DNA of 5,730 nucleotides, taken from an uncultured Oscillibacter sp. GTDB taxonomy: Bacteria > Bacillota > Clostridia > Oscillospirales > Oscillospiraceae. The DNA is taken from assembly GCA_937884915.1 (NCBI GenBank), contig CALAAN010000120.1, forward strand, positions 1-5,730, read 5' to 3'. How positions within the stretch are numbered: the first letter of the stretch is position 1; each line of letters begins with the position of its first letter. Of this stretch, positions 1-5,545 are shown one piece after another. Both the position numbers and the translations under genes were made by a program. The notes below the pieces were generated by a model. The model was not told the DNA's origin, searched no databases, and saw only the letters and a program-made list of their open reading frames with translations.

Positions 1-1120
1 ATTGCGCAAGCTCCCGATAGCAGCGGTCAAAAATTTGCAGAAATTCCGTGATCTCGTCATCTGTAGTCAGGTGGCTCAGGCTGATGCGCCACGAGGACAG
101 CGCGTTTTTCCGGTCGCGGCTCACGGCGTACACGGCCTTGGAGGGCGTTCCCTCCACCGAGCAGGCGGACTTTACAGACACGCAGACATCATATTTTCCC
201 AGCTCCTGCTGAAAAGCCGTGCCCTTGACGCCGCCGACGCTCAGATTCAAAATGTGCGGCACGGCATTTTCCGGACTGTTGAAGCGCACCTTCGGATACT
301 TCGCAAGCTCCGTGCGCAGCAGGCAATTCAGCGCCGCGACGTGAGCGACGCGTTCTTTTTGATTTTCCAGCGCCAGACGCAGCGCTTTCTCGACCGACAC
401 CGCCATACCAAGTGCGGGCGTGCCGCTGCGGTAGGGCGTGGTGCTGCCGCCGCCGTGGATCTGCGGCTCGATGACAAGGTCCTTCTTTTTGACCAGCAGA
501 CCGCTGCCGTTGAGACCGTAAAACTTGTGCGGCGCGATGCTCATCGTGTCCACGCCGTCCAGCACCAATTCGGTCTTCCCCACGGCCTGCGTCGCGTCCA
601 CATGCAGGCGGCAGTTGGGGTAGTCTCTCAAAATATCCGCGATCTCCCTGATCGGCTGCACCGTGCCGAGTTCGCTGTCCACCGCGCAGATGGCCACGAG
701 CACCGTGTCCCTGCGCAAAAGCTCGCGCAGGTGCTCCAGATCAATGGTGCCGTCCCGCCGGATGTCCACAAGGTCGACCTCGCAGCCCTGCTGCTGAAGC
801 GCCGACAGCGCGCCGCCCACGGAGGAATGCTCCAGCGCCGTGGAGATGATGTGCTTCCCCACATGGCGGGACACCTGCACGACGCCTTTGAGCGCGAGGT
901 TGTTGGACTCGCTCGCGCCGGAGGTGTAGATGATCTCCTCGGGCAAAACGTCCAGAAGTTCCGCAATGCTGTCCGTCACGCGGGCCATTTCCGCCTGCGC
1001 GGCCCGCCCCGCGGGATGGGTGGAGTTCGGGTTTCCGATATAGCGCCGCTCCGTTTGATAAAACGCGTCCAGCACGGCGGGGTCCGCCGGCGTGTTGGCA
1101 GAGTAATCGAGATAGATCAT
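1..1120 (-). CDS. Cysteine desulfurase (NifS/IscS type), 3' end cut by the window edge
   Basis: PLP-dependent enzyme of fold type I that takes sulfur from L-cysteine, leaving alanine, and passes it as a persulfide to Fe-S cluster or tRNA-thiolation pathways in the cytoplasm. The frame is open from ATG at 1120 to the left edge, giving 373 residues. The family is usually about 380-400 aa, so only a few residues and the stop are missing. The N-terminus MIYLDYSANTP is typical. Visible active-site features are His98 (EHSS, stacks on PLP), Asp175 and Gln178 (VDATQA), Lys199 in APHKFYG (Schiff-base lysine) and Cys320 in KSACSVEG (persulfide cysteine). The ATG overlaps the upstream tcdA-like stop (ATGA), and GGGAGAG lies about 6 nt before it, so translation is probably coupled. 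Which acceptor it serves (IscU-like, ThiI or TcdA-linked) is not visible. A thiI gene often follows in Clostridia, but that would lie outside the window. Confidence 0.93.
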   Translation of the reverse strand, partial: MIYLDYSANTPADPAVLDAFYQTERRYIGNPNSTHPAGRAAQAEMARVTDSIAELLDVLPEEIIYTSGASESNNLALKGVVQVSRHVGKHIISTALEHSSVGGALSALQQQGCEVDLVDIRRDGTIDLEHLRELLRRDTVLVAICAVDSELGTVQPIREIADILRDYPNCRLHVDATQAVGKTELVLDGVDTMSIAPHKFYGLNGSGLLVKKKDLVIEPQIHGGGSTTPYRSGTPALGMAVSVEKALRLALENQKERVAHVAALNCLLRTELAKYPKVRFNSPENAVPHILNLSVGGVKGTAFQQELGKYDVCVSVKSACSVEGTPSKAVYAVSRDRKNALSSWRISLSHLTTDDEITEFLQIFDRCYRELAQ

Positions 1121-1884
1121 AGCGGTCTCTCCCACGCGGTCAGGTCTTTGACGACCTCGCCCGCGACGATCAGGCCGACCGCGGCGGGCACAAAGGCGTT
1201 GCTTCCGGGAACCTGCCGCCGCTGCGTGCACTTGCGCGCCGTACCCGGCGGGCAGATGCAGTGCGTCCGGCAGCTGATGGACATATCGTCCAGCGGTGTG
1301 ATGGGCGGCTCCTTGGAGTAGACGACCTTCAGCTTCTTGATGCCGCGCTTTTTAAGCTCGCGGCGCATCACTCTTGCCAGCGGGCAGACCGAGGTCTTGT
1401 AGATGTCCGTCACTTCGAACGCAGACGCATCCATCTTGTTCCCCGCGCCCATGCTGCTGATGATGGGCGTTCCCGCCTTCTGTGCCTGCTCGATGAGTTC
1501 CAGCTTGCCGGTCACGGTGTCGATGGCGTCCACGATGTAGTCATATTGTGTAAAATCAAACTGCTCCGCCGTCTGCGGCGCGTAAAACGTCTTGTAGGTG
1601 TGGACGATCGCGTTCGGGTTGATTTCCTTGATGCGCTCTTCCGCCACGTCCACCTTGTACTGCCCCACGGTCTTGCGCGTGGCGAAGATCTGGCGGTTCA
1701 CGTTCGTCAGGCACACCCGATCGTCGTCGATGAGGTCCAGCGTGCCGACACCGCTGCGCACCAGCGCCTCCACCGTGTAGCCGCCCACGCCGCCGATGCC
1801 GAACACGGCCACGCGGGCGTTGTACAGCCGCTCCATACCATCCTGCCCCAAAAGCAGCTGCGTTCTTGAAAACTGATTGAGCAT
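1117..1884 (-). CDS. tcdA: tRNA threonylcarbamoyladenosine dehydratase (TcdA/CsdL, ThiF/E1-like)
   Basis: A 255-aa protein of the ThiF/MoeB/E1 superfamily. TcdA enzymes use ATP to dehydrate t6A37 of ANN-decoding tRNAs to the cyclic form ct6A. The N-terminal Rossmann nucleotide-binding motif GIGGVG is at residues 29-34, followed by the acidic Asp53-Asp55 stretch, NRQ at 63-65, Lys77 and DAID at 119-122. The segment CPLARVMRRELKKRG (167-181) and the cysteine-rich CRTHCICPPGTARKC (205-219) are characteristic of the TcdA branch rather than of ThiF or MoeB, and the protein ends with AGEVVKDL. Length fits the family (about 250-270 aa). The ATG at 1884 is chosen because GGGGAGAG lies 3 nt upstream (GGAG core 6 nt from the ATG) and homologous starts look alike. 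It is the first gene of a two-gene operon with the cysteine desulfurase; in E. coli TcdA also works with a cysteine desulfurase (CsdA). The molecular role is inferred from family motifs. Confidence 0.9.
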   Translation of the reverse strand: MLNQFSRTQLLLGQDGMERLYNARVAVFGIGGVGGYTVEALVRSGVGTLDLIDDDRVCLTNVNRQIFATRKTVGQYKVDVAEERIKEINPNAIVHTYKTFYAPQTAEQFDFTQYDYIVDAIDTVTGKLELIEQAQKAGTPIISSMGAGNKMDASAFEVTDIYKTSVCPLARVMRRELKKRGIKKLKVVYSKEPPITPLDDMSISCRTHCICPPGTARKCTQRRQVPGSNAFVPAAVGLIVAGEVVKDLTAWERPL

Positions 1885-1887
1885 AGT

Positions 1888-1895
1888 CTCTCCCC
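1888..1895 (-). promoter_or_regulatory. Ribosome binding site of tcdA
   Basis: GGGGAGAG on the minus strand, 3 nt before the ATG at 1884. It supports this start over the longer alternative frames that begin at 1912 and 1937. Confidence 0.75.
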
Positions 1896-1921
1896 GATTT
1901 TGAAAAATTCAAGCAAATGAT

Positions 1922-1965
1922 CCTCAGGCTGTTTCATCGGCCCTGCACCGATTCTTCTCCTGAGG
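1922..1965 (-). promoter_or_regulatory. Nested hairpin in the 5' leader of the tcdA operon
   Basis: Outer arms CCTCAGG and CCTGAGG (1922-1928 with 1959-1965) pair over 7 bp. Inner arms ATCGG and CCGAT (1936-1940 with 1948-1952) pair over 5 bp. They are separated by a nearly symmetric internal loop (7 and 6 nt) and capped by a 7-nt loop. The element lies in the roughly 140-nt leader between the predicted transcription start near 2023 and the tcdA ribosome binding site. No U-run follows it, so it is not an intrinsic terminator. A regulatory role is an inference. Confidence 0.5.
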
Positions 1966-2029
1966 TTTGAAATATGTCCGCATCGCGCCTTTTTGCGTAC
2001 ACAAACATAGTATGATTGTTGGTTTTCGT

Positions 2030-2059
2030 ATCATAGCACGAGTTGACCGGCACTGTCAA
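2030..2059 (-). promoter_or_regulatory. SigA-like promoter of the tcdA-cysteine desulfurase operon
   Basis: On the minus strand, TTGACA (2059-2054) is a perfect -35 box and TATGAT (2035-2030) a 5 of 6 match to the -10 box, with an 18-nt spacer. The start is predicted near 2023, leaving a leader of about 140 nt before tcdA. The -35 box is one arm of an inverted repeat (2042-2060). Confidence 0.75.
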
Positions 2060-2060
2060 C
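2042..2060. repeat. Inverted repeat over the -35 box (possible operator)
   Basis: GTTGAC (2042-2047) and GTCAAC (2055-2060) are perfect inverted arms around a 7-nt centre. The right arm contains the -35 box of the leftward promoter. The dyad could be a protein-binding operator, or a by-product of a -35-like sequence on each strand. No -10 box fits the plus-strand copy. Confidence 0.3.
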
Positions 2061-2109
2061 CGCCGCATGACCGGAATCACGGCCCGCACAGTAAGTGATT
2101 TCATCCATG

Positions 2110-2140
2110 TTGACTTTTACGCCCCGTTGTGTGACACTAT
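2110..2140 (+). promoter_or_regulatory. Possible promoter of the 129-aa orphan gene
   Basis: TTGACT (2110-2115) resembles a -35 box. CACTAT (2135-2140), preceded by TGA in extended -10 position, is a weak -10 candidate, but the spacer is 19 nt. GACACT with a 17-nt spacer is an equally weak alternative. The position fits the gene at 2174. Confidence 0.4.
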
Positions 2141-2160
2141 AGGCAACAAAATAAACCCAT

Positions 2161-2167
2161 AAGGAGA
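2161..2167 (+). promoter_or_regulatory. Ribosome binding site of the orphan gene
   Basis: AAGGAGA lies 6 nt before the ATG at 2174 and fixes that start. Confidence 0.8.
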
Positions 2168-2173
2168 ACAATT

Positions 2174-2563
2174 ATGGCTACCACTTCCGTTTCCGCGCGC
2201 TTTCAGGAGCTTTTCCCTGATACGAACCTCATTTCTCTTCTGTCCAAGTACGGCGGCGACGCGGACGATATTTTCGAGACGATCCAGGGCCAGTACGACG
2301 CTCACGAGCAGGAACCGCTCGTCGGTCTTCTCGGCATTAAAGCCGCGAATATCGACACCTTTGCCCGCGCCGCCTACTGGGAGCTCATCAGCGACATCCG
2401 CGTCAGATACCTCTCTTCCCTTCCCCGCAGCGAAGCCGCCGCCATCGCCGCCGCAGCCGATGTCCTCATCACGCCCCCCGAAAACGACGACATCGACTGG
2501 AGCGCCGACGAGTTCATCAGCGATTGGAATGATCTCCACCGCGGAGAGGAGCCGATCAAATAA
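2174..2563 (+). CDS. Hypothetical acidic cytoplasmic protein, 129 aa
   Basis: I do not recognise this protein. It has an excellent Shine-Dalgarno sequence and stops with TAA at 2561-2563, followed about 120 nt later by a strong terminator, so it looks like a real single-gene unit. No signal peptide, membrane helix or cysteine is present. Residues 1-83 read as a soluble, probably helical domain (FQELFPDTNLISLLSKYGG near the start, an Asp/Glu-rich region from 29 to 47, and YWELISDIRVRYL at 68-80). Residues 86-97 form an Ala-rich helix. Residues 103-126 are strongly acidic with two tryptophans (109 and 118). The strongly acidic composition and lack of catalytic-looking motifs would fit a small binding or regulatory protein, but no function can be assigned. 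It is transcribed divergently from the tcdA operon, and nothing in the window ties it functionally to its neighbours. Confidence 0.8.
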   Translation: MATTSVSARFQELFPDTNLISLLSKYGGDADDIFETIQGQYDAHEQEPLVGLLGIKAANIDTFARAAYWELISDIRVRYLSSLPRSEAAAIAAAADVLITPPENDDIDWSADEFISDWNDLHRGEEPIK

Positions 2564-2680
2564 AACCGCCGATCATCAGTAGTTGCAAAGACTTTCCGCC
2601 TTTCCGACAAGTCATCTGCGGCAAGCGAAATCTCCAAGATAGAAATTCTACTTTTTATCGACTGCTTTTCAGTCTTTCGA
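2564..2680. other. Non-coding 3' region after the orphan gene
   Basis: No gene is seen. The stretch contains a small palindrome TAGAAATTCTA (2640-2650) and a weak hairpin with arms GACTG and CAGTC (2660-2674). These would lie in the 3' untranslated region of the orphan transcript. Confidence 0.5.
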
Positions 2681-2717
2681 TGCAAAAACGGGACACCTGT
2701 GGTGTCCCGTTTTTGCA
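2681..2717. terminator. Bidirectional intrinsic terminator between converging genes
   Basis: A perfect 17-bp inverted repeat (2681-2697 with 2701-2717) has a 3-nt TGT loop. The arms begin with A-rich and end with T-rich segments (AAAAACGGGACACC, then GGTGTCCCGTTTTT), so a U-tract forms on either transcript. It lies 17 nt after the peptidase stop and about 120 nt after the orphan gene stop and can terminate both. Confidence 0.92.
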
Positions 2718-2733
2718 TTGAAAGTGTTTGGCT

Positions 2734-4854
2734 TCAGCCCGCAAGCTCCGTCAAAAGCGTGGTCAATTCCTTCAAAGCGTCCACTTCGTGAGCGACCTGC
2801 TCGTCCAGCATATTTGTCTGCGTTTCGATTGCCTGATTCAGGCGTTCGAGCTCGACCGTATAATCCGCAGAGCTATCATCGGTCTTTGCTTGAACCGAGC
2901 GGATCACATCAAAGAGGTCCTCGTGGCCCTGCACGCGGCCTGCGCCCCACATCAAACGGTCCGCGCTCTGGTAGAGCACGTAGTCCGTGAAATGGTCGAA
3001 CGTTTCGCGGCTCCAGTCGTAGGCATACCAGTTGTTGTCCACGCCGTACAGATATTCATCCAACGCCGCGGCGCTGTCGCCCTGCTTGAGGGCCTCTGCC
3101 GCGCCCTGCAGCGCCAGCAGGTTACTCTGGCTGTGCTCGTGGGGGAAGATGGAGGAATCCTCCCATGTCAGGCGCACAAAGGCGTCCTCCGCAAATTTGA
3201 AGGCAGTGAGGACATTCGCGTTCATCTCTCGGGTCTCGGCAAGCAGTTCGTCCGCCTTGCCCGTATCGCCCGCGTCCAGCGCCTGCTGATATGCGGCGTT
3301 CGCTTCCGAAACCCTGGCCCATGCCGTGCCTGCCGCGGCCTCAGCCTCATCCAATGCGGTGTTCAGGGTATCCATCTGCTCTGCCGTCATGACCGTATCA
3401 TCCATGGACTCCCGCAGGGCATTCAGGCGGGTGGAGAAGTCGAGCGGAGAGACCGCGCAGTGATCGTAGGCCAGCATCAGAAGCCCATACATATTGTGAT
3501 GGAACAGGAACGCCTCACGGCTGTAGGTATCCTGATTGTCAAACTGGCTGTGATAGTGCGTCTTGGAAAAATCGCCGCGCAGCGCCGTCACACTGGACGG
3601 AACACCGGCAATGGACAGGGAAAAGTCATCCGACCAGGTCTGCGTCGGCACGATGATCTCGATGCCGTCGGGGAACACGCCGTCGACCTGCGGCACGTCG
3701 GACTTGAATTCATCCACAAAGGTCTTGAGCTCGTAGGAGGTACGGATCTGATCTGCCGTTCCCGCGTCCATGGCGGGCAGTTCAAAGTTGATATCCGCGA
3801 TGACCTTGCCCACCCACTCAGGATGGACGCGGAAGATCTGGTTGTAAGCGCCGGTGGACCAGTCGTAGCGCGTGTCGCTCATACCCCACTCCTCCGCCGC
3901 CATAGCGCAGAACACCAGCGTCTTCTCGGGCTGATAGCCGCTGTCGATCAGTCCCTTGGCAATGCCCAGCATCAGGGCGATGGCGGCGTTATCGTCCTGA
4001 AAACCGGCAAAATAGGAATCGTAGTGAGCGCTCATCAGCACCATGCTTTCCGTGTCGCGGCCAGGGATTATGCCGACAATGTTGTAAGACGTGCCGTCCT
4101 TACCGACGCGGCTGTCCGCATCCAGCGTGACGGCAGCTTCGCCGTTTTCATCCATCGCGGCCTTGAGGAGCTCGGCGTCCGTGCGGCTCATCGAAAAGGC
4201 GGGCGCGTCGGCGGGACCGCAGACGTCCTGCGCGTTCAGCGCATCGTCGCTCACCTCGCCATAGCCGCCGTTCTGCACGGCGATCACGGCTGCCGCGCCT
4301 GCAAGATGCGCTTCATAGGCGGGGTAATTGATCCACCAGTCGGCACGCTGGTCGATGTCCACCAGCACCAGCTTTCCGGTCACATCCAGTCCGGCAAGGT
4401 CCGCTTCGGTACCCTGTCCGCCGTCGATGACCGTATACGCCTCAGCGCCGTCGGTCACAAAGTCCGTCTGATAGCCGCCAAGCTCTGCGGTCTGCACCTC
4501 GCCGGTGCTGTCCGTAAAGCTGAGCTGCGCTCCGGTAAACGTCCAGGTATCCAGCGTGAATTCGTCCTTGGTGACATTTTGCAGGCCGATGCGTTCCATC
4601 TCTTCCTTGAGCATATCGCCGGTGGCGATCTCCGCCTCAGAGCCCGCCGTGCGGTAGCCGAGCTTCTCGTTGCTGCGAATGTCCTCCAGCTTCACCGCCA
4701 GGTCGTAGGAGTAATCTACGTCCACATGGCTCAAGTAGGCCTGCGCGGCATCAGCCTCGGTCTGCGAGGTATCCTCGGCATTCTGCTTGCCGCAGGCGGT
4801 CGCGGATAGCAGCAGGGACGCCGCCAGCAGCACACTTACAATTCTTTTCTTCAT
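2734..4854 (-). CDS. Secreted M28-family metallopeptidase lipoprotein with PA domain
   Basis: A 706-aa exported zinc peptidase, probably an aminopeptidase or carboxypeptidase anchored to the outer face of the membrane. The N-terminus MKKRIVSVLLAASLLLSATAC is a lipoprotein signal peptide with the lipid-modified cysteine at 21. A PA-type insert spans roughly residues 130-240, including GKLVLVDID at 160 and HLAGAAAVIAVQN at 183-195. The M28 catalytic core follows: His277 (SAHYDSY), Asp288 (QDDNA), Glu321-Glu322 (AAEEWG; general base and ligand), Glu358 (DINFELP, where an Asp is usual) and His435 (THYHSQFDN). Residues after about 460 form a long, mostly helical, acidic region partly predicted to be coiled coil, perhaps for dimerisation or wall contact. 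The ATG at 4854 is chosen because of the signal peptide and AAAGGAG 10 nt upstream; an in-frame extension to 5037 would cross a terminator. Domain order resembles the glutamate carboxypeptidase II/transferrin receptor group; substrate is unknown. Its only visible promoter lies beyond a terminator. Confidence 0.9.
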   Translation of the reverse strand: MKKRIVSVLLAASLLLSATACGKQNAEDTSQTEADAAQAYLSHVDVDYSYDLAVKLEDIRSNEKLGYRTAGSEAEIATGDMLKEEMERIGLQNVTKDEFTLDTWTFTGAQLSFTDSTGEVQTAELGGYQTDFVTDGAEAYTVIDGGQGTEADLAGLDVTGKLVLVDIDQRADWWINYPAYEAHLAGAAAVIAVQNGGYGEVSDDALNAQDVCGPADAPAFSMSRTDAELLKAAMDENGEAAVTLDADSRVGKDGTSYNIVGIIPGRDTESMVLMSAHYDSYFAGFQDDNAAIALMLGIAKGLIDSGYQPEKTLVFCAMAAEEWGMSDTRYDWSTGAYNQIFRVHPEWVGKVIADINFELPAMDAGTADQIRTSYELKTFVDEFKSDVPQVDGVFPDGIEIIVPTQTWSDDFSLSIAGVPSSVTALRGDFSKTHYHSQFDNQDTYSREAFLFHHNMYGLLMLAYDHCAVSPLDFSTRLNALRESMDDTVMTAEQMDTLNTALDEAEAAAGTAWARVSEANAAYQQALDAGDTGKADELLAETREMNANVLTAFKFAEDAFVRLTWEDSSIFPHEHSQSNLLALQGAAEALKQGDSAAALDEYLYGVDNNWYAYDWSRETFDHFTDYVLYQSADRLMWGAGRVQGHEDLFDVIRSVQAKTDDSSADYTVELERLNQAIETQTNMLDEQVAHEVDALKELTTLLTELAG

Positions 4855-4864
4855 GATTCGTCTT

Positions 4865-4871
4865 CTCCTTT
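4865..4871 (-). promoter_or_regulatory. Ribosome binding site of the peptidase gene
   Basis: AAAGGAG on the minus strand, 10 nt before the ATG at 4854. It decides this start over the upstream in-frame ATG at 5037. Confidence 0.8.
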
Positions 4872-4897
4872 GTAGTTTATAGATCGGAGGAAGAATC

Positions 4898-4931
4898 AAA
4901 AAAGCCACGGGCGCGTTTGCATCCGTGGCTT
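4898..4931 (-). terminator. Intrinsic terminator between the leader RNA and the peptidase gene
   Basis: On the minus strand, arms AAGCCACGG and CCGTGGCTT (4931-4923 with 4910-4902) form a 9-bp stem with a 12-nt loop, followed directly by a run of T. On the plus strand no T-run follows, so it acts leftward only. It ends 43 nt before the peptidase start, with no room for a promoter in between. It should either end a stand-alone RNA or attenuate the peptidase mRNA. Confidence 0.85.
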
Positions 4932-5231
4932 GAAACATCCAATTTAGAGAGAGTTTTCCTTTTCCGCATCGACCGGAGAACCGTGCATGCAGTCTGTTTA
5001 TCACTCTTATTGATCCGTTTACAAGCTGTGTGCGCAAAACGCAGTAAGCAACTTAAAAACTTGAGCTCTTCCGCCCAATCAATAAGGCAACAAAGTTGCC
5101 AACCCGCACCCGCGGTGCGGTCCCCGGCTCTTCGACGGGTTTTCGGCATTTGACCCGGCCGTCCGTGTAGCCTCGATCCTTCGCAAGAAGGATGGTCAAG
5201 ACGTGCATATGCACAGGCGTTCAAAAAGAAC
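4898..5231 (-). ncRNA. Candidate structured non-coding RNA or long leader, about 335 nt
   Basis: The interval runs from the predicted start of a strong promoter to an intrinsic terminator and holds no credible gene. On the minus strand, 5' to 3', it contains: a hairpin with arms CGTTC/GAACG and a T5 loop (5232-5218); the palindrome GTGCATATGCAC (5214-5203); a 6-bp stem TTGACC/GGTCAA... (5199-5194 with 5155-5150) enclosing a 7-bp hairpin with a TTGC loop (5193-5176); a 5-bp CGGGT/ACCCG stem (5157-5153 with 5140-5136) that competes with it; a 7-bp hairpin CCGCACC/GGTGCGG shape (5120-5104); a 6-bp hairpin GGCAAC/GTTGCC with a TTT loop (5100-5086); and the terminator. The first 150 nt are the most structured; 5060-4935 is A-rich and looser. 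Class is not assigned. A raiA-motif RNA (abundant stand-alone Clostridia RNA) and a c-di-AMP (ydaO) type leader were considered from sequence feel only; the second half of the ydaO consensus is absent. Confidence 0.6.
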
Positions 5232-5237
5232 GGGTAG

Positions 5238-5266
5238 ACTTTATCATAGGGAAAAAAGAATGTCAA
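5238..5266 (-). promoter_or_regulatory. Strong SigA-like promoter with extended -10, driving the leader RNA
   Basis: On the minus strand, TTGACA (5266-5261) is a perfect -35 box. A 17-nt spacer leads to TAAAGT (5243-5238), which is preceded by TGA (5246-5244) as an extended -10 motif. Transcription should begin near 5231. It is the only convincing promoter found upstream of the peptidase gene. Confidence 0.8.
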
Positions 5267-5469
5267 TATTTTCCTTTTAGAAACTTTCCTGTTCTCCTTG
5301 AGGAACAGGCGCCATGAAAACCCAATTAACGAAAAAGCCGCACTTCAGCGGTAAACTGAAATGCGGCTTTTTGTTGTCATGGCGTATCAGTATAGATGCC
5401 GACCGAACTGGAACCCCACAAGGCAGGGCGGCGCAGGTGCGCCGTCGCAAGCGGTTTGCGCAGCAAAAC
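5267..5469. other. Gene-free intergenic stretch rich in hairpins
   Basis: No credible coding region is seen. It holds a hairpin with 7-bp arms CCTGTTC/GAACAGG (5288-5294 with 5303-5309), the terminator at 5332-5372, a GC-rich hairpin with arms GGCGGCGCA and TGCGCCGTC (5427-5446) and a 5-bp stem CGCAA/TTGCG (5446-5460). Short open frames on both strands here simply read through these repeats. Confidence 0.6.
5332..5372. terminator. Bidirectional terminator-like hairpin
   Basis: AAAAAGCCGCA (5332-5342) pairs with TGCGGCTTTTT (5362-5372) over 11 bp; after one C/A mismatch, TTCAG (5344-5348) pairs with CTGAA (5356-5360). The loop is 7 nt. The A and T tracts give a U-run on either strand. It insulates the leader-RNA promoter from leftward transcription out of the IS66 side. 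The gene it originally served is not in the window. Confidence 0.8.
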
Positions 5470-5494
5470 GTAACCGTCAAACCTAACAGCGTAT

Positions 5495-5542
5495 AAAAAG
5501 GCCGCCATCTTGGTGAGCAGCAGCTCCCTTCGAGATGGCGGT
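5495..5542 (-). terminator. Terminator after the IS66 transposase gene
   Basis: Arms at 5502-5510 (CCGCCATCT) and 5533-5541 (AGATGGCGG) form a 9-bp stem, extended by G-T pairs. A second inner hairpin has arms GAGC/GCTC (5515-5518 with 5523-5526). On the minus strand the stem is followed by TTTTT (5499-5495). It begins 4 nt after the transposase stop. Confidence 0.75.
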
Positions 5543-5545
5543 CAA

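Noticed and set aside
2..1321. Plus-strand open frame of 439 codons
   Set aside because: It lies opposite the cysteine desulfurase and the end of tcdA, is rich in Arg/His/Ala in the way of antisense shadows in GC-rich genes, and has no family motifs.
1707..1937. Minus-strand open frames beginning at 1937 and 1912 as upstream peptides
   Set aside because: They run deep into tcdA in other frames and lack a well-placed ribosome binding site; the hairpin explains the sequence better.
1885..2023. SAM-I riboswitch in the tcdA leader
   Set aside because: Only short fragments resemble the consensus; the kink-turn, the CGGCAACC-type segment and the closing P1 helix are missing.
2728..4809. Plus-strand open frame of 693 codons
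   Set aside because: It is the exact antisense of the motif-complete M28 peptidase and runs through its terminator side without a ribosome binding site; it is a codon-bias shadow.
4855..5037. Upstream in-frame extension of the peptidase to ATG 5037
   Set aside because: It would place 61 residues before a clear lipoprotein signal peptide and cross an intrinsic terminator; the ATG at 4854 has a proper ribosome binding site.
5086..5155. Complete c-di-AMP (ydaO) riboswitch or T-box before the peptidase
   Set aside because: The second half of the ydaO core (GCTAAC region) and the T-box GGGTGGNACCGCG signature are absent.
4877..5266. Minus-strand 129-codon open frame over the leader
   Set aside because: Its start lies inside the -35 box of the promoter, it reads through hairpins and the terminator, and the protein has no recognisable features.
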